DNA of 64,000 nucleotides from Bradyrhizobium iriomotense (lineage in GTDB: Bacteria; Pseudomonadota; Alphaproteobacteria; Rhizobiales; Xanthobacteraceae). Each line of letters begins with the position of its first letter. Position 1 is the first letter of the stretch. Positions 11,213-20,434 of the stretch are shown piece by piece. The stretch lies in assembly GCF_018130765.1 (NCBI RefSeq), contig NZ_JAFCJZ010000008.1:225492-289491 (forward strand). The letters run 5' to 3'. The notes under the pieces are model-generated. The model did not search any database. It was not told the origin of the DNA and worked only from the letters and a program-made list of their open reading frames with translations. Made by a program: the position numbers and the translations under genes.

Positions 11213-12163
11213 CTACCGCTCCAGAATCGCCCTTGCCGTCGCTTCGTCGGTGATCAGGCCATTGATCAGGCCCCCGCTCAGCGCGGCCGCGATGGCCGCC
11301 ACCTTGGCTGCGCCGACCGCGGCGCCGATGGTCGTTGTCTTCGCGGGCACTTCCGGCGGAATGCTGGTGAGGCGCTTGTTGGTGCCGGCCTTGAGCAGGC
11401 GGCCCTTGGCATCATAGGCCCAGCCGGTGATCTCGCCGATGGCGCCCAGGCGCATCATCTCGAACAATTCGTCGCGGGTGACGAAGCCGTCGACATGCAC
11501 CTGCGCCTTCTGGTCCATCTGGCCGATGCCGACGAGGCGCAGGTCAGCCCTGGCCGCGACCGCCTTCACTTTCGCGATCGGCTCGATGCGCACCATCTTG
11601 TTGCGCTCGTCCTCCGACGACATCAGGAACGGCAGCGGCATCGGATAGTGCCGCGCGCCGGTGCGGTCGGCGAGCCGTCCGACGGTGTCGTAGAAGCTCG
11701 CCGAACCGTCGGCGGAGATGTTGCCGACCAGCGAGACGATCTGGTGATTGGGCCGGTCGATCGGCGTGACGCGCTCGACCGCGGCACGCACTGCCCTGCC
11801 CGTGCCGAGCGCAACGATGACGGGCGTCTCCGAGCGCAGCGTGGAATCGAGCAGGTTGGCGCAGCGTTCGGCAATGCCTGCGGTCGCCTGCGGCGCGGCA
11901 GGATCGGCCGGCACCACCTCGCAATGAACGAGATTGAACCGCTCCTTCAGGCGCGCGGCCAGCTCCATGCAGGCGGCGATGGGATGTTCGAGCCGGAAGG
12001 TGATGAGCCGCTCGGCGAGGCACAGCGAGACCAGCCGCTGCGCCGAGGCGCGCGAGACCTGGAGCATTTTTGCGATCTCGTCCTGGGTGTGGCCGGCAAT
12101 GAAATAGAGCCAGCCGGCACGCGCGGCGTCGTCGAGTCTCGACTTGTCGTTCTCGGCGGCCAT
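11213..12163 (-). CDS. SorC/DeoR-like sugar-binding transcriptional regulator
   Basis: Regulator of 316 aa. Residues about 15-60 form the N-terminal HTH (FIAGHTQDEIAKMLQVSRASAQRLV). The rest is the SorC sugar-phosphate-binding domain, with the family-typical GTGRAVRAAVERV and LVGNISADGS segments. It follows the HAD gene by 6 bp and precedes the polyol importer. Proteins of this family act as tetramers on paired dyads and respond to a phosphorylated sugar or free polyol. The two tandem-dyad operators at 10899 and 12842 are its likely targets. Confidence 0.87.
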   Translation of the reverse strand: MAAENDKSRLDDAARAGWLYFIAGHTQDEIAKMLQVSRASAQRLVSLCLAERLITFRLEHPIAACMELAARLKERFNLVHCEVVPADPAAPQATAGIAERCANLLDSTLRSETPVIVALGTGRAVRAAVERVTPIDRPNHQIVSLVGNISADGSASFYDTVGRLADRTGARHYPMPLPFLMSSEDERNKMVRIEPIAKVKAVAARADLRLVGIGQMDQKAQVHVDGFVTRDELFEMMRLGAIGEITGWAYDAKGRLLKAGTNKRLTSIPPEVPAKTTTIGAAVGAAKVAAIAAALSGGLINGLITDEATARAILER

Positions 12164-12169
12164 GCGGGC

Positions 12170-12832
12170 TTAGATCTCCCAGAAATCACTCATGCGCGCG
12201 AAGACCCGATCGGCTCCGGCGGCGGACAATATAGCGCGGCCATCGCGGCTGCGATAATGGCCGCCGCCGACAAATCCCCAGACGGTCATGCCGGCCGCCT
12301 TGCCCGCCTGCACGCCGCTGACGCTGTCCTCGATGACCAGAGTGCGGGCGGGAGCGGTGCGCATCTTCTCCGCCGCGTACAGAAAGAGGTCGGGAGCCGG
12401 CTTGCCATGCCTGACCATCTGCGCGGTGTAGATTCGCTCGCCGAAATGCGGCGCGAGGCCGGTCACATCGAGCGACAACGACACCCGGTCAATATCGCTC
12501 GATGACGCCACACAGAACGGCATGGACAGCTCCGACATCACGGCAGCAATACCTGGGATCGGCCGGAGTGAACCCGCGAACGTTGTCAGCACATGCGACT
12601 TCAAGCGAGGCAGAAAGCCGTCCGGCACGACTTGCCCGAGTTCACGATAATGCTGCTCGATCGCCTTAGCGCTGCGTCCGAGGAAGAGCTCGAGCGCCCG
12701 CTCCGCGCTGAGCACGATGCCGAACTCGGCCAGCACCTCGGACAGGCACCGGCAGCTCAACAGCTCGCTGTCGACGAGCACGCCGTCGCAATCGAAGATG
12801 ACGAGATCGAGTTTGCCGCGGCTGTTCTCCAT
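12170..12832 (-). CDS. HAD superfamily (subfamily IA) sugar-phosphatase-like hydrolase
   Basis: Cytoplasmic phosphatase or mutase of the HAD fold, 220 aa. Motif I is FDCDGVLVDSE (nucleophile Asp14, acid Asp16), followed by the helical cap, motif II in CVASSSD, motif III Lys in HGKPAPDLFLYAA and motif IV in LVIEDSVSGVQAG. It heads the regulator operon under the operator at 12842-12874. It may dephosphorylate a toxic or stalled sugar phosphate made in the pathway. The substrate is not known. Confidence 0.87.
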   Translation of the reverse strand: MENSRGKLDLVIFDCDGVLVDSELLSCRCLSEVLAEFGIVLSAERALELFLGRSAKAIEQHYRELGQVVPDGFLPRLKSHVLTTFAGSLRPIPGIAAVMSELSMPFCVASSSDIDRVSLSLDVTGLAPHFGERIYTAQMVRHGKPAPDLFLYAAEKMRTAPARTLVIEDSVSGVQAGKAAGMTVWGFVGGGHYRSRDGRAILSAAGADRVFARMSDFWEI

Positions 12833-12841
12833 CCAGCCATT

Positions 12842-12874
12842 CGATCATATGCCCACGCTATGAGCAATAGCTCA
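12842..12874 (-). promoter_or_regulatory. Tandem-dyad operator before the HAD-SorC genes
   Basis: On the minus strand, TGAGCTATTGCTCA (a perfect 5-bp dyad, 12861-12874), a 5-bp spacer and TGGGCATATGATCG (12842-12855). This repeats the architecture seen before smoE, including the shared core CGTGGGCATATG. It lies 10 bp upstream of the HAD start, consistent with autorepression by SorC. Confidence 0.68.
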
Positions 12875-12918
12875 GACGCCCCCGGGCGCAGCGGGCCGCA
12901 CTTGCGGCATGATGCCCT

Positions 12919-12957
12919 GCAGAGCCGGAGGTCAGCTCACATGGGTCTCGGCTCTGC
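12919..12957 (-). terminator. Possible terminator hairpin after the barrel gene
   Basis: GCAGAGCCG and CGGCTCTGC form a perfect 9-bp stem around a 21-base loop, 65-103 bp past the stop of the outer-membrane gene. There is no T-run, so it would be an atypical terminator. Confidence 0.35.
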
Positions 12958-13021
12958 GTCGTGGCATGATATGCCCGCACCGCGTCCGGGACACGGGTGT
13001 CGTAGCGGGCGTTGTTCCTGC

Positions 13022-14449
13022 TCAATACTTCGCCACCACCGGCGAATTGAAGTGATAGTTCAAACCGGTGCGAAAGACGTGCTCCTGCACATGGGTCGAG
13101 AACGTGTGCGCAATGCCGTGGTAGTCGTAGGTGTCGGACACGTTGCCGAGATCGATGTAGAGATATTCGGTCTTCGCAGTCCAATTGCGGCCGAGCAGGC
13201 CGAACGGATTGAACGCGGTCTCGATGCCGCCGCCGACGGTCCAGCCGGTTTGGGTGTGGGCGAAGGTGGCGTCGAAGAAAGCCCCGGATCCGAATGTTTC
13301 AACCACATGAGTTTTGACGCCGCCATACGCCAGGCCGCCGGTGGCATAGAAGAGTGATGAGCCAAGCGCATATCCAACGCGGCCGCGCGCGGTGCCGAAC
13401 CACTGCAGGCGCTGATCCGCAGTGAAAAGGCTCCCGGGCGCGACGCACGCCTGCAGGCAGGACGTGTCGTCCTTCTGGGTGGAGCCCTGCATATCGGCCT
13501 CGAGGCCGAGCACCAACGAGCCGGCCTGCCAATTGTTGCCGATCTGCGCACCGCCAATGAAGCCACGGGGGCTGAGATTGAACAGCTCCGATTCAAAGAC
13601 GCCGCCAGAAGACGCCATCGGCAACGAACTGGGATTGAGGGCGATAGCGGAGCCGGCGTTGCCGCCCACATAGGGGCCTGCCCAATTGGCAAGCGGCTCT
13701 GGCGCAGCGGGGCCCTTGCGGTCGAAACGATAGTTCGCCCCGACGCGAAAAATATGCTCGCGAATGTCGGAGGAGTAGGTGTGGGGGCCAAAGCCGGACG
13801 GCATTCTATAACCGCCATCCTGCGAGCCCAGATCGAGATAGAGATATTCGATCTTGCCGCTCCAATTGCCGCCCAGTGACGCCTCCACGCCGCTGCCGAC
13901 GGTCCAGCCGGTGCGCGTGTCGCTGAACGCTGCGCCGAACGGAACTGCGAAAAATCGTTCTGCGATCGTGGTGCGGACGTTGCCGTAGGCGAAGCCGCCA
14001 GTGAAATAGCTGAGCACGGAGCCAGTGGCGAGGCCGATGCGGCCGCGCGCGGTGCCGAACCAGTCGACCTTCTGGTCGTATTGCAAGGCGAAACCAAACC
14101 CGCAAGTGAATGCGCAGGTGCGGTCGTCCCGCAGGTTGGCACCTTGGATATCGGTCTCGAGGCCGATCACCAGATTGCCCGCCTGCCAGTTGGCGCCGAT
14201 CTGCATGCCGCCGATCGCGCCTGCCCCGCCGAGAGTGGACGTCGGCGATCCGCCAAAGGAGCTGGAAATATTTGTGGTGGTCAGGTTCTGGCTGACGCCT
14301 ACGCCAGCGTTGGCGCCGATGTAGAGCCCGGTCCAGTCGTAGACCAGCGCAACCGGCGCCTTGGCGTAAGTCCGTGCGCCGAGATCAGCGGCGTCGGCGG
14401 AGCCGGCGACTGTAACGGCGAGAGCGGCGACGAACAGACGTGTCTTCAT
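13022..14449 (-). CDS. Outer-membrane beta-barrel protein with two tandem Omp25/31-like repeats
   Basis: Secreted outer-membrane protein, 475 aa, about twice the usual 220-260 aa of rhizobial Omp25/Omp31-like barrels. The signal peptide spans residues 1-20 (ending GSADA). Residues 38-243 and 256-468 are two copies of one barrel: WTGLYIGANAG/WAGPYVGGNAG, IGANWQAGNLVIGLE/IGNNWQAGSLVLGLE, DWFGTARGRIG/QWFGTARGRVG, TGWTVGSGVE/TGWTVGGGIE and EHIFRVGANYRF/EHVFRTGLNYHF. Each copy has one CxxxC pair (C112/C116 and C331/C335). Whether it folds as two barrels or one larger barrel is unknown. The gene stands alone, between the polyol operon and a divergent AraC gene. Confidence 0.88.
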   Translation of the reverse strand: MKTRLFVAALAVTVAGSADAADLGARTYAKAPVALVYDWTGLYIGANAGVGVSQNLTTTNISSSFGGSPTSTLGGAGAIGGMQIGANWQAGNLVIGLETDIQGANLRDDRTCAFTCGFGFALQYDQKVDWFGTARGRIGLATGSVLSYFTGGFAYGNVRTTIAERFFAVPFGAAFSDTRTGWTVGSGVEASLGGNWSGKIEYLYLDLGSQDGGYRMPSGFGPHTYSSDIREHIFRVGANYRFDRKGPAAPEPLANWAGPYVGGNAGSAIALNPSSLPMASSGGVFESELFNLSPRGFIGGAQIGNNWQAGSLVLGLEADMQGSTQKDDTSCLQACVAPGSLFTADQRLQWFGTARGRVGYALGSSLFYATGGLAYGGVKTHVVETFGSGAFFDATFAHTQTGWTVGGGIETAFNPFGLLGRNWTAKTEYLYIDLGNVSDTYDYHGIAHTFSTHVQEHVFRTGLNYHFNSPVVAKY

Positions 14450-14672
14450 TTCAGGAATCCTCGAGCTTGAGTGGCTCCTGACTAGCGGGATGGACTGCCG
14501 ATATCTTGGACCGGGCGCGACTGGGTCGGACCCGGCGCGACCGTTCTGGCGCTTTTGATTTCGTGTTGCAGATCAGTTACATAGGGTGGTCGTTGCAGCA
14601 CGGAGGAGAGTGGGCATTGCAAGCGGACGCGGATCGCCAGGACAGGCGTCAGGACTGGATGGAGCGACAGCG

Positions 14673-15653
14673 TTGACGACAATCCAGATGCCCGCCTGGG
14701 GTGAGCCGCTGCACCTTTCGACCGAGACCCTGCCGGATCGCGATCGGCTTCCGATCTGGCTCGAATTTTACGGTCGCAAGCTCTTCAATCTCGACATCGA
14801 GCCGCTCGGCGACGCTCCATTCCACGCTGACGTCACGCTGCGTGCGCTGCCGGGCGTGACCTTGACCAGCGGCTCGCGGAGCGATGCCCATTACAGGATC
14901 AGGAATCATCACCTTCAGAACGCCACCGACATGCTCGTGTTCATGGCCGTGCTCTCCGGGCGCAGCGTTTCCGTGCAGCGAGGTCGCGAAGCCGTGGTCA
15001 TGCCCGGCCAGGGGGTCCTGATGCTGTCGAGCGAAGCCGCCGACCAGATCCTCACCGATGGCGGCCGCTATGTCGGCGTCTACGTTCCCCGCCAAGCGCT
15101 GACGCCGGGGGTACGCGATCTCGGACGCTGGCTGGCACGGCCCATCGGCGCCGAGACAGAGGCTCTCTGGCTGCTGACCGACTATGTGCGGCTGCTCCAG
15201 AGCGGGCGCGCGCTGGCCAATCCCGACGTGCAGCGCAGCGCTGCCGCACATATCGGCGACTTGCTCACGGCCCTGATGCGCGCAACGGGAGACGTCGCCG
15301 AACTCGCACGCCGCCGCGGCGTCCGGGCTGCGCGCCTTGCGACGGTCGAGGCCGACATCGCCGCGAACCTGCATCAGCCGGGGCTCTGTGCCGAGGACGT
15401 CGCCCGGCGTCAGCGCATCACGCCCGACTATGTGCGAAAGCTGTTTCGGCAGCAGGGCACGAGCTTTGCCGATCACGTCGTCGCGCAGCGCCTGTCTCGC
15501 ATCTATCAGGCCTTGAACGATCCCGGCCTGTCGGCAAAGCCGATCAGCGCGATCGCCCTCGACGCCGGCTTTGCCGACGTCTCCTATTTCAACCGCTGCT
15601 TCCGCCGCCGGTTCGGTGCGACGCCCTCGGATGTCCGTGCGCGCAAGCACTGA
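14673..15653 (+). CDS. AraC family transcriptional regulator
   Basis: Regulator of about 326 aa. Residues 1-200 resemble the AraC-binding-like domain of the FeaR/cupin type (RLPIWLEFYGRKLFNLDIEPLG). The C-terminal 100 residues carry two HTH units (LCAEDVARRQRITPDYVRKLF and ISAIALDAGFADVSYFNRCF, then FGATPSDVR). I chose the TTG at 14673 because GGAG sits 8 bases upstream. The ATG at 14688 and the GTG at 14586 are alternatives. It is divergent from the barrel gene and convergent with norD; its targets are not evident. Confidence 0.85.
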   Translation: MTTIQMPAWGEPLHLSTETLPDRDRLPIWLEFYGRKLFNLDIEPLGDAPFHADVTLRALPGVTLTSGSRSDAHYRIRNHHLQNATDMLVFMAVLSGRSVSVQRGREAVVMPGQGVLMLSSEAADQILTDGGRYVGVYVPRQALTPGVRDLGRWLARPIGAETEALWLLTDYVRLLQSGRALANPDVQRSAAAHIGDLLTALMRATGDVAELARRRGVRAARLATVEADIAANLHQPGLCAEDVARRQRITPDYVRKLFRQQGTSFADHVVAQRLSRIYQALNDPGLSAKPISAIALDAGFADVSYFNRCFRRRFGATPSDVRARKH

Positions 15654-15685
15654 TCGCAAATGATGCGCGATGGCTCACCTTCGGC

Positions 15686-17605
15686 TCAATGCGCCACCTG
15701 CCGGTAGATCGCCGGCAGCGCCGCGGGCAATCGCTTGATGTTGCCGACGATCGCATAGCCGCTGCGGCCGAACAGCGTCGGAAAATAGGATTGCGCCGCC
15801 GCATCGATCGTCACGCCGAAGACCGCGATGCCGAGCCGGCGCGCTTCCTGCACGGACTTCCTTGTGTCTTCGAGCGCAAAGCGTCCCTCATAGTGGTCGA
15901 CGTCGTTCGGCTTGCCGTCGGTGAGGACGAGCAGCAGCTTCTTGCGCTGCGGCTGGCGCGCAAGCTCGGCCGAGGCGTGGCGCACCGCCGCGCCGATGCG
16001 CGTGTAATAGCCGGGCCTGAGTGCGCCGATGCGGCGCTCGACCACGCCGCTCATCGGCTCGCCGAACGCCTTGACGGTTTCGAGCCGCACCCAGGAGCGC
16101 CGGCGCGAGGTGAAGGTCAGGATGCTGTGGTGATCGCCGCAGGCCGACAGCCCGTGCGCAAGCACGAGCAGCGCCTCCTTCTCGACGTCGAGCACGCGGT
16201 AGCCATCGGCCCATGCATCCGTCGAGAGCGAGACGTCGACCAGCAGCGTGACGGCGAGATCGTGCCCTTGCGGGCGCATCGCCATGTGGACGCGGTCGAG
16301 ACCGGCGCCATTGCCGCCGGCCCGAAGATCGCACCTCGCACGCACCAGCGCATCGAGGTCGAGGTCGTGCCCGTCGGCCTGGGCCCGCATCAATTCATGA
16401 CGCGGACGCAGGACCTCGAAGCGTCGACGCACCTGGCGGATGTGGCGGCGCATGGTCTCGTCAGGCGTCCAGCTTTCGCCGGTCTCCGAAGCGGCAGATG
16501 CGAGCACGCGGCAATGATCGGGCAGATAGGAGCTGCTGCGATAATCCCATTCGGGATAGGTCAGGTCCGCGTTGAGGCGCGAAGCATCGAGGGCCTCCGG
16601 CGGCAGGTCGAGATCGAACTTGAACCGGCTCGCCGGCTTGCCGCTGCGGCGGCTGAGCGTGATTTCTTCCAGGTCATCGGCGGCCTTCTGCGCGTCCTCG
16701 TCCTCGCTGTCGTCCGCGGGGCGATCGACATTGACCATCTCGGCCATCGCCAGGATTTTTTCGAAGCGGTTGAGCACGAAGGGATCGCGGCGATTGGCGC
16801 CGTCCTCGCGCTCACGGACGGCGAAGCGCTTGCGATTGTCCTGGGTCGTAGGCTCCGCGCCAGCAGCGCACTCGTCCTCGCCCGCATGTGCGGGCGACAG
16901 CTCGCGCGTCCAGCAATCGCCCCACAGCGGGCACGGCAGGATCGGATGATAGCCCGGCGGCGCCTTGTCCGGCAGCGGCCCCGTTCCCATCATGGCCGGC
17001 CACAATTGTCCCGCGGGCGCAGGTCCAGCGCCGAGCAGGGCGAGAACGATCTGCTCGATCTCCTGCTCGATGCGCGGCAGGGGACGCCGCGGCCGGGCCT
17101 CGGCGGTCGCCGCGGCCAGCTGCGCGTAGTCGGCGACGAGCCCGGGGAATTGCGTGAGCACGAAGACCGCTGTTTCGGCGGCGCGGCGCAGCACGAGGAG
17201 ATCGCGCCGGAGCGGATCGGCCTCGGTGATCGCCTCGATCGGCGCGACCGCGAACCATGCCGCGAGCCAGCGATAGAGCGACGCATTGAGCTCGCTGTCG
17301 CCGAAGATCGCAATGCTGTCGGGAAGGAAGATGGTCGCGGCGTCGCGGCCGGGCTGTTCGAGGCGCTCGTCGCCGAGGCCGATGCGTTGCCGCCAGCCGA
17401 GCCGATGGGTGGACTTGCGCGCGCCGGCGCTCGCGATCTGCACACCCGTCTCGCCGCCGAGCGCGCGGAACATCACCGCGAGCCTGTTTCTCATCTCGGC
17501 AAGCGTCACCGCGTGATCGGCGTGAACCGGATAGCTGGCGGTGCCGCCAACCATTTTGTGCCAGGCACGGCCGACCGTCTCCTCCAGTTCGAGGAAGTCG
17601 AGCAT
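15686..17605 (-). CDS. norD: Nitric oxide reductase activation protein NorD
   Basis: Accessory protein needed to produce active cNOR, 639 aa, normal for NorD. The C-terminal von Willebrand A domain has the MIDAS motif DVSLS (Asp457, Ser459, Ser461) and VLTDGKPNDVDHYEG. The middle is acidic (DDSEDEDAQKAADDLEE). NorD works with the AAA+ protein NorQ, encoded immediately upstream, probably inserting the non-haem iron into NorB. It is the last gene of norEFCBQD and ends 33 bp from the convergent AraC gene. Confidence 0.95.
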   Translation of the reverse strand: MLDFLELEETVGRAWHKMVGGTASYPVHADHAVTLAEMRNRLAVMFRALGGETGVQIASAGARKSTHRLGWRQRIGLGDERLEQPGRDAATIFLPDSIAIFGDSELNASLYRWLAAWFAVAPIEAITEADPLRRDLLVLRRAAETAVFVLTQFPGLVADYAQLAAATAEARPRRPLPRIEQEIEQIVLALLGAGPAPAGQLWPAMMGTGPLPDKAPPGYHPILPCPLWGDCWTRELSPAHAGEDECAAGAEPTTQDNRKRFAVREREDGANRRDPFVLNRFEKILAMAEMVNVDRPADDSEDEDAQKAADDLEEITLSRRSGKPASRFKFDLDLPPEALDASRLNADLTYPEWDYRSSSYLPDHCRVLASAASETGESWTPDETMRRHIRQVRRRFEVLRPRHELMRAQADGHDLDLDALVRARCDLRAGGNGAGLDRVHMAMRPQGHDLAVTLLVDVSLSTDAWADGYRVLDVEKEALLVLAHGLSACGDHHSILTFTSRRRSWVRLETVKAFGEPMSGVVERRIGALRPGYYTRIGAAVRHASAELARQPQRKKLLLVLTDGKPNDVDHYEGRFALEDTRKSVQEARRLGIAVFGVTIDAAAQSYFPTLFGRSGYAIVGNIKRLPAALPAIYRQVAH

Positions 17606-17615
17606 GGGACCCGCC

Positions 17616-18428
17616 TCACCCGATCACGGCACGTGCGACGTCGAGCAGCGCCGCCTTGACGTCGGCATCGTCGGTCAGCGGCTCGATCATGCCGGCGAGC
17701 ACGGCATCGGCAATCGGCATGCCGGCGGCGATCAAGGTCGCACAATAGACCACGAGGCGGGTCGAGACGCCCTCCTCGAGATCGTGGCCCTTGAGTGCGC
17801 GCAGCCGGCCGGCCAGCGCCACCAGCGGCCGCACCCGATCCGGCGACAATCCGCTCTCGGCCGCGACCACTGCGATCTCCTGCTCGGACGGGAGGAAGCC
17901 GAATTCGATGGCGACGAAGCGCTGCCGAGTCGACGGCTTCAGCGCCTTCAGCAGCGTCTGGTAGCCGGGATTGTAGGAGACCACGAGCATGAAGCTGTTG
18001 GGCGCGGCGAGTTCCTCGCCGGTGCGCTCCAACGGCAGGATGCGGCGGTCGTCGGTGAGCGGATGCAGCACGACGGTGACGTCCTTGCGCGCCTCCACGA
18101 CCTCGTCGAGATAGCAGATGCCGCCCTCGCGCACCGCGCGCGTCAATGGACCGTCGGCCCACACGGTATCGCCGCCCCGCAAGAGATAGCGGCCGGTGAG
18201 ATCGGCCGCGGTGAGGTCGTCGTGGCAGGCGACGGTGTGGAGCGGCAGGCCGAGCCGCGCCGCCATATGCGCGACGAAGCGGGTCTTGCCGCAGCCGGTG
18301 GGACCCTTCAGCAGCACCGGAAGCTGATGCCGCCAGGCGTGCTCGAACAACGCGCATTCGTTTCCGCTGGCGACATAAGGCGGCAGCGCTGGTGCCGGTG
18401 CCGTGACGGCGTGAAGGGCAGCTTTCAT
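17616..18428 (-). CDS. norQ: NorQ, MoxR-type AAA+ ATPase
   Basis: Cytoplasmic AAA+ chaperone of the CbbQ/NirQ/NorQ family, about 270 aa. Walker A GPTGCGKT is at 42-49 and Walker B YLDEV near 106-110; the sensor region VVSYNPGYQTLLKALKPSTR and a C-terminal CbbQ-C domain follow. I chose the ATG at 18428 because GGAG lies 7 bases upstream; an ATG two codons earlier touches that site. NorQ acts with the vWA protein NorD to mature the NO reductase. It lies between norB and norD, as usual. Confidence 0.94.
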   Translation of the reverse strand: MKAALHAVTAPAPALPPYVASGNECALFEHAWRHQLPVLLKGPTGCGKTRFVAHMAARLGLPLHTVACHDDLTAADLTGRYLLRGGDTVWADGPLTRAVREGGICYLDEVVEARKDVTVVLHPLTDDRRILPLERTGEELAAPNSFMLVVSYNPGYQTLLKALKPSTRQRFVAIEFGFLPSEQEIAVVAAESGLSPDRVRPLVALAGRLRALKGHDLEEGVSTRLVVYCATLIAAGMPIADAVLAGMIEPLTDDADVKAALLDVARAVIG

Positions 18429-18490
18429 GGTCATTCTCCGCAATTCACATTGAGACGGCGGCCGCGGCAAACCGCAGCCGCCATGTGCGT

Positions 18491-19837
18491 CTACTCAGCC
18501 GGTTGCAGCGCGGCCGGAATGGCCGCCGTCTTCTCGCGGCCGGGCACCAGCACGGCCCAGACGAACATCAGCGCAGAGATCGCGACGAACGCGCCGGAGC
18601 CGAGCCGGACCCAGTAGAACATCGCGAGCTGGTCCTGCACGTCCATGTAGCCCTGGCCGAGCACGCGCTGGAGATGGACCTGGACCACGCCGGCGAAGGT
18701 CAGCGCGAAGGTCATCACCATCATGGCGGTGCACATGATCCAGAAGCTGGTCATGGAGAGCCACTGGTTATAGGGCGCGCGTCCCTTGAGCTGCGGGATC
18801 GCATAGGCCATGACGGACAGATTGAGCATCACATAGGCGCCGAAGAAGGCGAGATGGCCGTGCGCCGCGGTGACCTGCGTGCCGTGGGTGTAGTAGTTCA
18901 CCGAGGACAGCGTGTGCAGGAAGCCCCAGACGCCGGCGCCAAGGAACGCCATCACCGAGCAGCCGACCGACCACAACAGCGCAGCGCGGTTCGGATGCTT
19001 GCGGCCGGCCTTCCAGGTCATCTGCACCGTGAAAATCACCATGGTGAAGAACGGCGCCACCTCCAGCGTCGAGAACAGCGAGCCGATCCACTGCCAGTAG
19101 CCGGGCGCGCCGATCCAGTAGAAGTGATGGCCGGTGCCGAGGATGCCGGAGAACAGCGCGAGCCCGATAATGACATAGAGCCACTTCTCCACCACCTCGC
19201 GGTCGATGCCGTTGAGCTTGATCATGAGATAGGCGAGCACGGAGGCCATGATCAGCTCCCAGACGCCCTCGACCCAGAGATGGACGACGTACCACCAGTA
19301 CATCTTGTCGACCGCGAGGTTCGCCGGATTGTAGAAGGCGAACAGGAAGAAGATCGCAACGCCCCACAGGCCGAACAAGAGGATGTTGGTGACGGTGGTC
19401 TTGCGGCCCTTCAGCGCCGTCATGGTGACGTTGAACAGGAACATCAGGCAGACGACGACGATGCCGACCTTGATGATGAAGGGCTGCTCGAGGAATTCGC
19501 GGCCCTCGTGATAGTGGAAGAGGTAGCCGACGACGGCGACGCCCGCGGCGCCGAAGAACATCCAGAACTGGATCTTCGCGAGCAGCGGGCTGTACAGCTC
19601 GGTCTCGGTTTCCTCGGGCAGCAGGTAGTAGGTCGCGCCCATGAAGCCGATCAGCGACCACACGATCAGCGCGTTAGTGTGGATCATCCTGACGATGTTG
19701 AACGGCAGGAGGGTCGAGAGCGTGTTGGGCAGGACGTAGATGGTTCCGGCGAGCAGGCCGAACAGGACCTGGGCCAGGAACAGCGTCAGCGCGCCGTAGA
19801 AATACAGCATCGCGACTTTCTGAGTTTGGTATTTCAT
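18491..19837 (-). CDS. norB: Nitric oxide reductase large subunit NorB
   Basis: Catalytic haem-b subunit of cytochrome c-dependent NO reductase in the inner membrane (2 NO to N2O), about 448 aa with 12 spans. Expected ligands are all present: His53 and His328 for low-spin haem b, His326 for haem b3, and His186, His237 and His238 for the non-haem iron. The spacing 186-237-326 equals that of Pseudomonas NorB. Glu190 and Glu194 in HLWVEGVWE are also kept. The ATG at 19837 (MKYQTQKVAM) is preferred to a start 10 codons upstream. It pairs with NorC, encoded 49 bp upstream. Confidence 0.96.
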   Translation of the reverse strand: MKYQTQKVAMLYFYGALTLFLAQVLFGLLAGTIYVLPNTLSTLLPFNIVRMIHTNALIVWSLIGFMGATYYLLPEETETELYSPLLAKIQFWMFFGAAGVAVVGYLFHYHEGREFLEQPFIIKVGIVVVCLMFLFNVTMTALKGRKTTVTNILLFGLWGVAIFFLFAFYNPANLAVDKMYWWYVVHLWVEGVWELIMASVLAYLMIKLNGIDREVVEKWLYVIIGLALFSGILGTGHHFYWIGAPGYWQWIGSLFSTLEVAPFFTMVIFTVQMTWKAGRKHPNRAALLWSVGCSVMAFLGAGVWGFLHTLSSVNYYTHGTQVTAAHGHLAFFGAYVMLNLSVMAYAIPQLKGRAPYNQWLSMTSFWIMCTAMMVMTFALTFAGVVQVHLQRVLGQGYMDVQDQLAMFYWVRLGSGAFVAISALMFVWAVLVPGREKTAAIPAALQPAE

Positions 19838-19886
19838 CTCGGGTTCTCTCTGTCTTGAAAGAGGCAAGGGCTTGAAAGCTGCGTGC

Positions 19887-20339
19887 TCAGCCGGCCTTGT
19901 TCGGCGGCCACTCCTGGCGCTTGATCGTCGAGGTCCATTGCAGGAAGTCGGCGAGATCGTTGAGCTCCTGGTCGGTGAGGTTGAACTGCGGCATCTGCCG
20001 CCGGCCCGGTGCGCCCGAGGGCTGCGCCTGCATCCAGGCCTTCAGCGTCTCGCGCGCGCCGGCCGGGTCCTCCTTGCCGCCCCAGCGATCCCAGACGTTG
20101 CCGACCTCGGGCGCGAAGTAGGCGCCCTCGCCCAGCAGCGTGTGGCAGTTGATGCAGGAGTTCTTCTCCCAGACATGCTTGCCGCGGGCGACCGACGACG
20201 TCAGCGTCGTTGCGTCGGTCGAGTTCGTGGCCATGTAGTAATGGCTGTGCGCCGTCAGCCCTATGAAGATGGCGAAGAAAAAGGCCGAGCCGCCGTAGAA
20301 CACGTTTCGAGCGGCCGACTTGGTCAGGCGTTCAGCCAT
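19887..20339 (-). CDS. norC: Nitric oxide reductase cytochrome c subunit NorC
   Basis: Membrane-anchored cytochrome c that passes electrons to NorB, 150 aa. It has an N-terminal anchor (NVFYGGSAFFFAIFIGLTAHSHYY), one haem site CINCH (Cys62, Cys65, His66) and axial Met116 in RRQMPQF. The ATG at 20339 follows AAGGA by 6 bases. It is followed by norB, forming the catalytic pair of the cluster. Confidence 0.96.
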   Translation of the reverse strand: MAERLTKSAARNVFYGGSAFFFAIFIGLTAHSHYYMATNSTDATTLTSSVARGKHVWEKNSCINCHTLLGEGAYFAPEVGNVWDRWGGKEDPAGARETLKAWMQAQPSGAPGRRQMPQFNLTDQELNDLADFLQWTSTIKRQEWPPNKAG

Positions 20340-20434
20340 TGCCAATCCTTTCCGGTTGTTTGCCTAGAGAATGCGATGCTGCGATTTATTGCCGATTGGC
20401 CCGGCTCGTTCTTTGTCAGGGCGCAATGAGCGCA

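Noticed and set aside
12963..12985. Third ATATGCCC-like site upstream of the HAD gene
   Set aside because: Only part of the operator core matches and neither dyad arm pair is present; probably chance.
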